Assembly: GCA_013397435.1 (NCBI GenBank)
Contig: VZRG01000274.1
Location: 573,737 to 637,736, forward strand
Source of the DNA: Erythrocercus mccallii
Lineage: Eukaryota > Chordata > Aves > Passeriformes > Dicruridae
DNA length: 64,000 nucleotides
Direction: 5' to 3'
Below, in pieces: positions 49,738 through 61,860 of this stretch (positions are counted from its first letter, which is position 1; each line of letters opens with the position of its first letter). The position numbers and the translations under genes are program-made. The notes beneath the pieces are model-generated. The model was not told where the DNA came from and made no database searches. It saw only the letters and a program-made list of their open reading frames with translations.

Positions 49738-50420
49738 AGATCCACCTGCAGCCCCTGGGGGAGACCCACATTGGCGCAGGGGGATGCCTGAGAGGAGGTT
49801 GTGACCCCCTGAGAGGCCTGGAGTGCTGGAGCAGGTTCCTGGCAGGGACCTGCAGACGCATGGAGAGAGGAATCCACACTGGAGCACGTTCCCTGGTAGG
49901 ACTTGGGACCCTGTGAGGGACCCAGGCTGGAGCAGGCGGTGCCTGAAGGAAAAATGACCCCCATTGGAGCAATTCCTGAAGAACTGTTTCCCATGGGAGC
50001 AATGTTGGAGAAGTTCACGGAGGACTGTCTCCTGTGGGAGGGACCCCACTGCAGCCAGGGAAGGACTCCTGTCCCTGGGCATTGGCAGAAACAACGGAAT
50101 ATGAACTGACCATAACCTCCATTCCCTCTGCATTGCTGGGGGAGGAGGTAGAGCTGGGAAAGAGGGAGGGGTGGGGGAAGATATTTTTAAGATTTGTTTT
50201 ATTTCTCATTATCAAGGTCTGATTTTGATTAGCAATAAATTCAACTAATTTCCCCAATCTGAGCTTCACATGTGATGCTAAGCGGTGAGTGATTTCTTCC
50301 AGTCCTTATCTCAACTCATGAACCTTTTGCTATGTTTTCCCTTCCCTGTCCAGTTTTGGAGGAGAGTGATAGAGTGGCTTTGGTGGATGCTTGGCATCCA
50401 GCCAGGGTCAGCACACCACA
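49738..50420 (+). mobile_element. 5'-truncated ERVL-like avian LTR
   Basis: Plus-strand LTR related to the minus-strand copy at 28.0-29.1 kb. Shared blocks in order are 'cagatccacctgcagccc', 'gatgcctgagaggaggttgt', 'ggagagaggaatccacactg', 'ggactgtctcctgtgggagg', 'tctcattatc', 'aataaattcaact', 'gagtgatagagtggctttgg' and 'ccagccagggtcagcacacc'. It ends in CACACCACA at 50,420. About 400 bp of the U3 start, including the TATA-like region, is missing. Identity to the first copy is only moderate (visible substitutions and indels), so the two insertions are independent and old. No internal retroviral gene is recognised. Confidence 0.88.
50234..50239 (+). promoter_or_regulatory. LTR polyadenylation signal AATAAA
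   Basis: AATAAA in the same context as in the LTR at 28.2 kb. It could still act as a cryptic poly(A) signal for rightward transcripts. Use is unknown. Confidence 0.65.
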
Positions 50421-51260
50421 TTAGGAAAATCAAAAAGTCACTTTGAGCTCCCTCTCTCCCCGTGTTCTCTGTCTTCTGAAAACATCAAACTACAGAGCAT
50501 TTGGAAGTTAAAATAAACAAGGGGAATTTTCCTTGTAATACTTGTAATTCCCTGTAATCAGTGGCCTTTCTCAATATGTGATTTTACCTTAGGTTTTGAT
50601 CAGAATTTTCATCTTGCTGCAAAGACTCCTACCAACACCCCAGTTCTGACAAAACCTGATTAGAATCCATCTTGTCAAAATGTCTGAACATCACTAATGT
50701 TAATTTCTTAGGCTACACTGAAGAAAAGCTGCCCGTGTTGAATACTCCCATTATGTTCCTCAGTGTTGGGTGCTTGAAATTTGCAAGTTTGTGATTTCAA
50801 ATATCATAGGCTTTATAGGCAAAAATGTATCTGCAGGAATTTTCTGCTAAAGTATTAAATATTTCTAAACAAATGGGGAGGTTATTAGCCTTTTTCCACT
50901 TTTTTATATGTAAAAAATTATAGCTAATAAAGCAAATGCTGATGATTGACTTAATTTCATTGTCACAGATCCATCTCTTAAATGATTCCTTGAAGCCAAT
51001 CATCTTTTTATGGTAAAGAACCTGAACACGTACTACATTCTTAGATGTGATAGGAAGCCATAAGCACAGGAGGTTGAAAAGAGCTGTGAGTGAGCCAGGC
51101 ATCCTCATCCAAACAAGAGTTATTCATTGGTCTTGGCATAGACTGCAGCAGCCTACGCACTGCTTTAATTTATGCTAAATGGCTGTTGACCCACCGTGTC
51201 AGCTGGCAACTAGCATTGTGCATTCTGTCAAAATCTTTTGTCTCCGACAATTCATCTTTC

Positions 51261-51294
51261 TAGGGTGAGTTGACTAGTAGGGTGAGTTGACTAC
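51261..51294. repeat. 17-bp tandem duplication
   Basis: Two adjacent copies of TAGGGTGAGTTGACTA(G/C), differing at the last base. A recent-looking local duplication. Confidence 0.85.
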
Positions 51295-52134
51295 TTTGTC
51301 TCCATTGCCCAAAAGGAGGACAGAAGGCCTATGAATCCATTCTCATGAGTTTAAAAGACTATTTTAAATAATAATTTTAAATATTAAACCATATCTTTTT
51401 ATGCAGGAAGAAAAAATGTTTAACATGAATAATATTTAGTATAGGAAATGATTAGTTGAAATAAATTATCCTTTACAGCTCCATAAATTCAGTCCAGTAG
51501 CCTGCAGTAAAAACAGGCTCTGAGTTGATTTGTAATGCAGGGAAGAAATTAAGTGGATTTGTTCATTGAGAGAAGATTTTTTTCCTTTGTGTATATAAAT
51601 ATCTGTGTCAGAACGGGCAGATTTTGTCAAAAGTTTGCACAAAAGTATAAGTTGCAACTGTGCTACTGAAGAGTATGAGCAAAAGTGGGATATACTATAC
51701 AGCCCGTACTATACACCTTGAAAGAAAATTCATGGCCTGCACAGTCATCTTTGCCTGCCTCAATGCAGAAGTAATAACTCCTATCTCCAGAGAAGCAAAA
51801 TAAAGTCTAACATTTTGTGTGTCTTGGTAACAGATCTGGTCCAGTTATAGACCTTATGATTGGGAATAATAAGGGATAAGATTGTTTTACTTTCACTTTT
51901 TCTTTCATTCTCTTCCAAGTCTGTTTTTCTACTGCTGTAACATATTTTTATATCCAAAAGCCCTAATAAATTAAGCACCAGATGCAGAAGTCCATCACTA
52001 ACTTATACGTATTAATATTGGCTCGGAAGACAATGGCAGCATTCTAAACTTAAAGAGGTTATAAATGATTTATTAATGTTTACTAAGTGATTGCAAAATG
52101 CTGCTATATACTTTAAAAGTACATCATAAAAGAA

Positions 52135-52180
52135 ATTATTAAAGCATTATTATAATTATTAAAGCATTATTAAAGCATTT
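52135..52180. repeat. 20-bp tandem repeat (ATTATTAAAGCATTATTATA)
   Basis: Two copies of a 20-bp unit followed by a partial third (attaaagcattt). Short minisatellite-like array in AT-rich DNA. Confidence 0.75.
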
Positions 52181-54245
52181 TCAAGGAATTCTATTTTTAA
52201 GGCCTTCTTAAGAAAAGTGAGTTAAAACAAGTAGGATAAACTACACCCGGTCCTGCAGGACCAACATGTGACTACTCAAGCGAACAGTCAGTAGGTAAAA
52301 GTATGGACATGCATAAGCACTTACAGGGAGAGGAAGCCAAGCTTACTCTATAGTTCTATTAAGGTGGATTAAATTTTTGGGGAATTATTTCATGGCATCT
52401 GTACAACGTTTTAGAAGAAAAAGGATGTAAGTGTAATCTTGATATCTTCTATAATTAGAAGACTATATTTGTAATTATTTAGCACATAGGCATTTAGCAT
52501 GCAGTTTGTCCTCAAGGAGAATGAAATGTAACAGAATTTGTAGCTATAATAGTGACCTTTTGGCATTTAGGCACAACCTTTAACCTTGAATCCCAGTGGT
52601 AAATGAGCTGATGACAACCATTGTGCCTGAAACTGCCTTGCTGCTCTTATAGCAATATTACTCTAGGGGGGAAATGTCTTTTCTAGTGGAAAGATGAACT
52701 TGGCAAACTGAAATGTTAAATGATAATGTCAGCACTTTCATCACAGTTGTGTGGTTTGTCTTAATACTTGTGTTTATCAGTCAGTTTGAATTTTGCCTCT
52801 AGTCTAAACGATTTATTACTTCTATTCTCTCAACTTAATTCAACACTAATTTTAAAACTAGATTCAGAAAACACTCTTTGATTTTTGTGGAAGATAGTTT
52901 TTAGTCAACTGGATCAATTTTTTTTTCATTTAACAGCCTCAGATTTAGTCATCAATAAGACACAGAAAAACTAAGGACATTAATAACCTGGAATTACCAA
53001 AAATAACAATGCTAACAACCTAGTCATTAATAAGAATTACTAGTCTTGTTGCTATAGAAACAAGACTGAAGCAAATAGAAATTATGTGTAATTTCTCATT
53101 CCCAAAAGTGGCACATATTATGTCATTACCATAGTAATGATATTATTACCCCAAATGTAATAAACTTGAAAGCTACTTACCGTGAGAGGACACCTCCACA
53201 CCTGAAAAGGCTGACATGTACATTTTGCTGTTGATCTTCATTCAAGCTCCACAAAAAAATCCTGAAAGTAAACTGACAAATTTGTGAAGCAGTGGAGATG
53301 GTGGAGTCATCTCAGGACTCTTGCCAAAAGTTTGCTCTTTTCACTTATGGCAAATCCAAATTTTGCTGTCAATCATTGTAGACCACAAAAGGACAAAGGT
53401 AAAACACAGTTTAGTCTGCTGTCCTTTTTTGGTATGATCAGTAGTAATTGTTGGCTCAAACTGGAAAACAAGACAAAACCTCACTCACAAAGTCTTTGGC
53501 CATTGCTACTGCAGACACAACTACGAGAAAGGAATGTGTTTGCTTGTTTGCTTTTCCTCTAGCTATATTGGAAAGCCAAACTGAGGGTTTATGTAGGAAT
53601 GACAATATATGTATGATGGATATGATGTGTTAGATAAACATAGGAAATGTTTTCAGAGACTGGGAATAAGAAAATCTTGCCTTGACAAATAAAACACTGG
53701 AAACTTCTCTACCAACGACAACTAGCCTTACCATTCCCCATCAGGTTTATTTTTCCACTTGAGATGAAGTACCCTGGAGGTCAAATATTTTGAGGATGGT
53801 GTCTTCAACTATTGTTAGTATGATCTTTTTTGTTCTCTCTGTAATCACGTTTTCAGTGTCATGTCTAGGATAAATCCCCTTACCTTAAGAAGCAGTAGTA
53901 GAGTTACTGTGGCTACGATCTGGCAGTGAAGTTGCCTCACAATTAACACAGGAACAAAGAGTATTCATGCAAGTGTTGTCATTGAGTCATTCATTGAGTG
54001 ACTCAGGCAATGGGTTTTCTGTTATTCCATTATTAATTTTTATTGACTTTTTTATTGTTCTAAGACTTGACACACACCTAACATAAAAATGGAAAGAAAA
54101 GTCTGTAGTGTCTGACCGTGGAAATCGCAAAGCTATCCAGGGAAACTGAGAGTTATCACTCCTAGCTTCTGCTTCTCCTCATCACCACCATTTTTCTTAA
54201 AGATACCACTATAATTTTCTTAAAGATAAACAATTTTTTCTGTGA

Positions 54246-54445
54246 AGGTGACTGAGCACTCTCACAGATGGTGGGTTGTGTAGTCTCTTGAACACGGAGT
54301 TTGGAAATACTCAAAAGACATCTGGACATAGTCCTGGGAAACCTGCTCTAGGTGACCATACTGGAACAGGAAGGGGTTGGAGGAGATGACCTCCAGAGGT
54401 CTCACCAAAGTCAAATAATCATTCTGGGATTTCTGAGATTTCTAG
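54246..54445 (+). mobile_element. CR1 LINE fragment, 3' end
   Basis: Plus-strand CR1 3' end: 'aggtgactgagcactctcac', 'catctggacatagtcctggg', 'aacctgctctaggtgaccat', 'ggttggaggagatgacctcc', 'agaggtctcaccaaagtcaa' and 'cattctgggatttctgagat' in canonical order, ending in decayed terminal octamers. It is 5'-truncated, and only the 3' UTR is kept. Confidence 0.9.
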
Positions 54446-57400
54446 AAAACATGGGACAGTAGTTGATTAACTATCTAGATTTGCCTTTTGGGGTGCCTTA
54501 AAATGTTGTTGTAAATCATGCATTTCTCTTATTGATTCAGATTGAAAGCTGCTATTGTTAGTTTGGAAAATCAGGCTGATCATGAATATATGAACTTATT
54601 TTTTGGCACAGAAAGGTGAACAGGCCCTTGCTCAGAAACTGAGTTGCTTGAGGGTAAAGACATAAAAGTAAGCAAGCCTCCAGAGCTACTTAAAGGCAAA
54701 GGTATGTATTTTATGTCCCTTTAAAAAGTTGTGTGAAATCACATTTGCAAGAACCAGTAATAAAGAATAAATAGAATAGAAATAGAATGTCATAACTCAT
54801 GAATTCCTGAAGATTTTTTTACAGTGCCATTGTTTCTAATAATATAGTAGAGTCCCTGCAAGAAGGTAAAGAAACCCAGGTCTCATCCTTGTTTTCCATT
54901 ATGTTTGCTTGTTGTATCCATACAGCTTAAGAAAATCTGCATTAAAAAGCCCCGACATGCTTAGGGAAGTGATAACCAACATGGTTCCAAATGAGCATTC
55001 TGTTTATGATTTTAGAGAAGAGTAACACATCCAGGTGTTTTCTGTTAATATTTTGTCTTAAAGTGACAGAAGATTTAAATGTGACTACGCATAGTTCTTA
55101 ATTTATGTGCCTCTATTAGAGCTTAGAAATGTGCACATTCTGCTTGGAATACAAACACAACAAATTTAGCAAATGTATGACCTTGTGCCTGCAGTGCAAA
55201 ATGCTTCTCAGTTTCTAAGGCAGTGCAGATGATTACCTATAGACTTTACATACACAGAAATGCTGCTTTCCTCAAGCTGTATGCTTAAAATTTATGCAAG
55301 ACAGCTTTTGTTGCAGAGCTGTGTTGATCTATCAAAAACTGCAGACCATCTTCAGTGGTAGCTCTGCCCCTGAAAAGCAAAGGAGTAGAATGAATGAGAA
55401 AAATGTTGATTTTGCTCAGAGCACTGTAAGGGAAGGAGCCAACAACCCAGGCCTTGAACAAGAAAATGGTATTTAGAACTCACTGTGCATCACTGAATTA
55501 CAAAAACAAGAAGAGGCATGATGAGTATATAAGCATGAATGGAACTTGGAAAAAAGCCCTAATGACTGACAACAAGAGTTATTTTAATGATAATACTCCA
55601 GCTCTGGTGCAAGTTGCATGAAGATATGTATGCACAATATTCTTCTGTCACCATTTTTGGATATAGGGTCTAGCTGATAATTAATGAAGCAGCAATTCAT
55701 GTCTAATGGCATAAACAGTCAGTTATTCCTTTGGATAAAAATCTGAGTTTAATTGACTCAGATCCACTGTTTTCAACCCATAAAATCACAGTCATGAACA
55801 ATAATTGATTTATTCACCTCCCAGCTGGCAAAACTATATACCAAAAAACACTGAAGTTGGTACGTGCCTCTTATATACAGCTTACAAAGTGCATTAAGGT
55901 CATTACCTCTATTTATGGATCATATGATAATCTTACATTATTTAATAATGCAGTTTTCAGTGGAGAAAATATTAAGAAAATATCACTGAAATTACAAGAA
56001 GCACCCAGAATACTTGACTTTTCTCCTAATGCGGGTATTTCACTAACCAGCTACATCTTTTGGGACATATCTGAATTTTTTCACTTTGCTGGTTATGTTG
56101 CAGGTCTGGTTAAAAATATGTTCTGATATTTTACTCTTGTTGAGGTTTTTCTAAAAATACATGTATGAATGTATGTAAATCACCTGATTTCTTGCCTTGA
56201 TGTTTGAAATAATTTACTACCTTCTGAAGCTTTTACAGATGAGTTTAAGTAGCAACTTCTGCTTTCATCAAATAAATGGATTTAAGCATGAATAAGACTG
56301 CTATCTATATCAGTATCTTACTGGTGCCAAGAGACTGTAGCAAATGTACCAGGAAGTCTCACCTCTATGCAAGATACAGCTGAAGGCATGTAAATACTTG
56401 CTTTTGATTGAGAAATCAATCATTCACAATCTGATCCTTTAGCTCAGAGAGGGCTAGTTTACTCTTTTCTGGGCATGTGCATTTCTGCTCTATAAAGGTA
56501 TTTAATGCAGAGTGTGAACATATTTCCTCCTTAGGGCAGAATGTACAGTAGATGCAACAAGGTAAGCAGTTGCAGGCCAGGAGAAACATGAAGAGTATGT
56601 GTTTAAAAGGTGTGGCTTTATTAGTCTTAGCCACGTATGTCAGTCTTGCAAAAGTATTACAAAATTTTAACAATGCAAGGCACAAAATTGACTTGCTCAC
56701 TAGAGTTTTGAATGAAGAGGAGAGACATAATGTCATTGTGCTTATCAAAGAAAAAACAAACCCACAATTTCTGGGGAGAACGTCTTTTACATCTTCCGTA
56801 TCTTCAAGATTTTCAAGTCAGTGCAACAATTAGACTGAGATTGCAGTCTATTATTCTGGTGTTAGGAAATACCAGTTGTACAGCTGCACACTGAATGTGA
56901 ATTATATTCCATGGTGTAATGCATTATTATGCAGACTTTAATTATAGGATAATTGACTGGTCTTTTCCACAAAATTCTGACCTCATTTACTTTGATTCTA
57001 AATATTTGCAAAACTGGCTTTGACATAATCATGAAATATCTATGTTAGTTTGAAGCATATGACCTGAAGAAAGACTTGCCTGACTGAAAAAGTTTACATT
57101 TTCTGCCTGTATTCTTTGAGTTAATACATTATTACACTTCTTTTTGCAAACCTGTGTGTGCCTATACACTTACAAGATAACAAAGAAACAAGTAACAAAG
57201 AAAATCCCTCTTGCTGGAACAATTGTCTTTGGCATATGCAGAACCTTGTATGTCTGCTTAGTGTTTCATGTTAATACCAGTGCTCCAGTTTATGACTGAG
57301 CCACACAGGCACTGTCTTAAAGGGGTAGTTTTAAAAATTTCAATCTTATATTTGCCTTGCAGAAAAATTCAGTCACTTTATTATATGGCTTTTAAATTGA

Positions 57401-58720
57401 TGCTTTCCTTCAGTCTCCTAACATAGCACAGATTTGTAAAATTCTCTTTTTGTTGTTTTTGAGGTTGCCATTCAGATTGAAGAGCTCATTCCTTTCCCTG
57501 TTTTAACATGTAAACTAGAATTATGAGTTTCAGATGTCTCAGTCATGATCACTGTCATTAAAAGAAAATAAAAATAGGAATCCATTTCTGGATGTGACAA
57601 TATTTAAAATTTCCTTTATGCTATTAACTAGAGGAAGCTGCTGAACAAAGAATTATTATCACATGTACCTGTACAGATTTCCAAAATGAAATATTTTTGC
57701 TCAGATGTTTGTTTCAGACTATGAGACCTATGCCTATATATTTTGAAGATTTATTCTTTAATGATTTGTTCCCAGGTTTTTTAATTATTGAATTTTCTTC
57801 TGTTTGCTGGTTTGGGTTGGTTTAAATATTTCTGTTCTGCACATACAATATTTTCACATTGCTGAATAGATCAAAATACATTTTATCTGTAATAATAGTC
57901 CTTAAGACAGCAATATTAAAAGTTTTTTTCATATTGGTAGTCAGCACTGAGTTACTCTTAAAATATCCTCCTTTTATTAAAGACACAAACCCCACCCTAA
58001 TCTAGAAGAAGCCAAATACTATGAGACAACTAGCCAGATTAAGATTTTTTTTTTAATTGGAACTCAGTGTGACAAGTAGGCTTGGAGAGAAAGGAGATTA
58101 AACAAATCTTATTCCTTACAAGGAGTCAGGAAAGCAAGTAATCACAGTGACATTAATGAAAAGTCATATTTGAAATATAGTTGAAAGAACATATAGCATA
58201 GGCTGGCTGCTCTTTTTAAGAAGACAAATATGAAGAAAAGTTGCAGATTTCTTATTTGAAAACTAGGCAGAATCTCTATAATTGCTCCCCACTTTAGGTA
58301 TTGAAATTTCTTTCCAGGTTTATTGGAAACATTTCACATTTATTGTGAACATTTTCCATTTGTTGTCTGTTCACACAATACTTCATATTGTAAGAGTGTC
58401 AAAATACTCGGTAGATTTTGGGGTCACAGCTGGAAAGACATTGACTCTAGAAACTTGTGGCATTTTCCCCTATTCCACTGACCACTGCACTTCGTCTCAT
58501 TGTCATATTCTTTGCTTATATTTTTTTTCTCTTTCATAAGAACTTTGGAAATGTCACTTTTTTTCTTAATTAGAACAGTCTCATGCTTCCTCAGCAGAAC
58601 ATATTGTGGAAATTTGTTTTTTTCTAAGGATGAGGATAAAATGGCTTGCATCATTTTAACCCTTGGAAGTAGCAAATTAAAAATTGCTGTTCCAAAAGAG
58701 ACATTCCCAGGTATTTTGTA
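54446..58720. other. Non-coding stretch, no gene recognised
   Basis: AT-rich unique sequence. Two overlapping opposite-strand frames at 56,416-56,833 (110 and 93 codons) have no recognisable domain. No mobile element is identified. Confidence 0.6.
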
Positions 58721-59120
58721 GTGAGAACCAAGAATCAGCAAAGGGAAAGTACCAAGAGAAGAGAACAGGAAATAGGTCTTGGAAAGTCAGGAAGATTTTG
58801 GAGGGCAGATGAGAGATGGGAAGATCACGTTTACCATCCTTCCATTTCAAAAAGCCCTCCGACATGCAAAATCCTGTGTGCCCAGACAAGAGGAAGAGAG
58901 TGACACTGAAGGAAGAGGAAAGAAGGAGACCCAGGAAGGAGACCCAGACAAGGGAGAATGCTTTGACATAAGCTCACCACCAGCTTAAGGTGCAAGAGCA
59001 AACTGGCCTCCCACAATGCTACAACATGTTTCCACCACCATTTGTCCCTCAGGACGATCTTATCCACCCAAGTTGTTTTCTTCAAGGCTGTCTATGTCCA
59101 GCTTTTGAGAAATAAAGTGA
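58721..59120 (+). other. Purine-rich open stretch followed by AATAAA
   Basis: Between a TAG at 58,773 and a TAA at 58,986 one plus-strand frame is open for about 70 codons, with a charged translation (KETQEGDPDKGE-like) caused by the purine-rich sequence. A 15-bp direct repeat 'ggagacccaggaa / ggagacccagaca' sits inside it (58,924-58,951). An AATAAA follows at 59,111-59,116. The combination could be a terminal exon of a coding or long non-coding transcript, but no strong splice acceptor is obvious and the only ATG in frame is internal. Chance is quite possible. Confidence 0.25.
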
Positions 59121-61200
59121 ATATAAACTGTTTGGTGAAGCACAGTACTTGAGCACTGGCAAAGTGGCTGCCAGAGCTATGTACACATCTTAGAAGAATA
59201 GGTTTGCTACTCCAAGGGGCCAGGAGAACTTTTTTGGTATAGAACTAAAACTAGCCCTAGTCCTAGAGAAAGGAAAGCAAAAAAATATTGAAAAACATTT
59301 CTCAGGTTCGGAAGAGAGTTTCCTGACTGGCTCTTTTAAATTGTGGTGTGATGACCTAGCAAATTCTAGGCTTTGAAAACACTTTAACCACTAGATAACA
59401 CATCCATGATCTACACACTGGCCAACAATCTAAAATACTTAAGTGGTTAAGGCAGTAGCTTACGTGTCATTCCATGGAAACTATGTTCACAGGAGAATTT
59501 TGTCTTCTTTTCATACAAAGTATTTTTAAAAATCTATTCAAGAGCACACGTGTGGATTATTAGAACTCAGGGACAGAGTTGATGAATGACAATTTTCTGC
59601 AAAATAAAGTGCATATAAATATGATCTTATTGCTCTTATGGAGAGTGAATTTCAGTTCAGAGTGAAAAATCTGAGAAAGCATTTTAAAATAAATAGTTTT
59701 AAATAGAATCCTCTTTGTTTACTAAAATCATGAAATAACATTGGGGATGTATTTTTTGACTCTGTGATCTTCTCCCAGTCAACTATCCTATCCTCCCACT
59801 TGTATCTGTTATGACCTACAGGAAACTCAGCAGTGGCATACGTGGAAAATATTCATCACTGACTCACAAGAAAAATCATACTCATCCATTTTCTTCCTTC
59901 CAAAAGAAAAATCACCACAAAAGGCTATTGTCATTTAGTGTTTTCTTTCCTAGTTGCTCCATGCTGTTAGCAATACCATTTTCACATCTCAATGGAAAAA
60001 CATTCTGTCCATATTTTCAAGAGACATTATACTATTCACTTGGAGATCTTGTTGACTTTTCCCAGCTGTTTTTATTTATTTGTTTAAAATATTGCTACAG
60101 CAGATTTCATAATCACTCTCCTCCTGGCAACCAGACATTAATTTTTAATCTGCACAAAAAAAGCATATCTAAGTGGAGAAGAAGTCCAGGCAGTGTGTGA
60201 AAGGAATATTTGGGAGCTTTAGGTAAAAAAACCTTGATATATATTAGGTAAAATATTGCATTAAATTAAATTAAAATTCAGATATAAATAAAATATATAA
60301 AGTTTGGGTGAAAGCTCAACATTCCCCAGGTCATCTGAGACCCCAAGTTATAACTTAGATTAGTGAATATGTGAGCTTGGTTATGACTGGACGCTGGGCC
60401 CAGAGTCCTGGTCATGAGAGAGAGTTCATCCTGCATTTTCACCCTAATCTGTATTTACTTAAAGATTTCATGTATTTGTGTAGACCTTCAGGTAGGCACA
60501 GTTGTGCTTTTTCAGGTATTAAATAATTGCCCTAACTAAGCCCAGAGCTGGACTGAACCAGAAAAGTCAATGTGTCTGACATAGGTACTCATATTTTCCA
60601 ATATAAAACTGTCTTCAAAGTAAAAGAAAACTATCTAAATGTCTTATTTACTTTTGTGTTTGGGACTAAAGATACGTGACTTTGTCATCAAAGGAACTTG
60701 AGATGTTGAAGTGAAATTAAATTTGTGCCTAAAATGCCTAGACAGTATACAAGATTTTCAAAAACAACCTGAAAAGTTTTCATTTCTTTCTTCTTTACTT
60801 GTGCTAAGGACAAGTGACTTCACTATCAATGATGCTTATTAGAATCCTGTAATATAATGAAAATGAAATGCATTGTGCCCAATATGCCTTAGTTTTCATA
60901 ACAATGACAACACATATGCTGTATTTCTTTCTTTGTCTTCTTTGTGTCACTGATATAAACTGTCTTTCTGCCATCACAAACTGTGAATAATGTATGAAAT
61001 AAATAAAAAAAAAGTGAAGTATGAATAGAAATAAGCTGTGCAAGAGACCCATATGTTCTACTTGGGGATGGGCTTGATTCACAGCCTATCAAAGTCAATG
61101 CCAAGAATACTATGGAAATTAGCGGGCTTTGATCAGGCTCTATAGTCATATATTTTGGGCCTGGGTTTTTAAGTAGTAAGAAAAGAAACAAGTTGAACAG
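59121..61200. other. Non-coding stretch, no gene recognised
   Basis: No gene is recognised. The 129-codon plus-strand frame at 59,811-60,200 is one of the longest ATG-initiated frames in the window. It is a K/H/S/F-rich translation without recognisable domains. Confidence 0.6.
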
Positions 61201-61860
61201 TATTCTTTCCCTTTGTGTTACTCCTCAGGTGCCAAGAGCTCTCTTGACACCTGCAGTCTGGCTTTGTTGCTGCTTCTCACACTTGGCCCTGCTACCTGCA
61301 GAAGGTCTGGGTTTAAGCATATTTAGATATGAGATAGTGAAATAGAGCAGCTGAGCTTAAAGGGTGATTGTAGTTAAATGAGATCCAGTACAATCTAACT
61401 CCATGTTTATTAGACAGATGAGTGCCTCACTCAAAGCCTTGAGCTTTGATTTGTTAGTCCCTCGAGTCATTCCTTAATACATGGTTGACATTTAAAAATA
61501 ATACTTCTTGCACAAAGGGCCAGCTTGTGAACGCTGGGCCTGGAGAGTGACACGTCTGCTTGGAGCTCCCACCCACGGCTGTAGCAATGCTAATGAGTAA
61601 CACGTAGCAATAATGCCAGCTCCCATGAATTAGGGATGAGTAATGGGCTTCTGGCAGAGATTGCAAGATGACATGGGAACCTCCAGGCCTCTGACAAATT
61701 TTGGCTCTGACACAAGGAAAGCCTTTCGTGTTACCTGGCTCACAAGCACACTCCCTTCCTGAGGAAAGGAGCCAGTGCAGCGGCTGTGGGACGGCTCTTC
61801 TCTCTTCTCCTCTCAGCAACCTGATGGAATAATACTATCCACTTCATTCCCCACCTTCCA
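61201..61860. other. GC-richer block, candidate conserved non-coding element
   Basis: This block is less AT-rich than its surroundings and free of recognisable repeats. It contains dense transcription-factor-like motifs: 'gctaatgagtaacacg', 'agtaatgggcttctgg', 'cccatgaattagggatgag', 'gcctttcgtgttacc'. The 121-codon minus-strand frame at 61,454-61,819 crosses it but has no recognisable domain. The look resembles conserved vertebrate non-coding elements, but conservation cannot be seen in one sequence. Confidence 0.3.

Larger units (their letters stand above)
50421..54245. other. Non-coding stretch, no gene recognised
   Basis: No gene is recognised. Small tandem duplications are visible at 51,261-51,294 (17-bp unit tagggtgagttgactag) and 52,135-52,180 (20-bp unit attattaaagcattattata). 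The remaining sequence is AT-rich and unique. Confidence 0.6.

Noticed and set aside
49696..50133. 145-codon minus-strand frame and overlapping shorter frames
   Set aside because: They are antisense to, or out-of-frame readings of, the GC-richer LTR fragment. The LTR explains the sequence.
56416..56833. Opposed 110- and 93-codon frames
   Set aside because: Both strands are open over the same bases, neither has a domain, and there is no evidence for which, if either, is real.
59811..60200. 129-codon plus-strand open frame
   Set aside because: No recognisable domain, low-complexity K/H/S/F composition, no splice or promoter context. This length is expected by chance in 64 kb.
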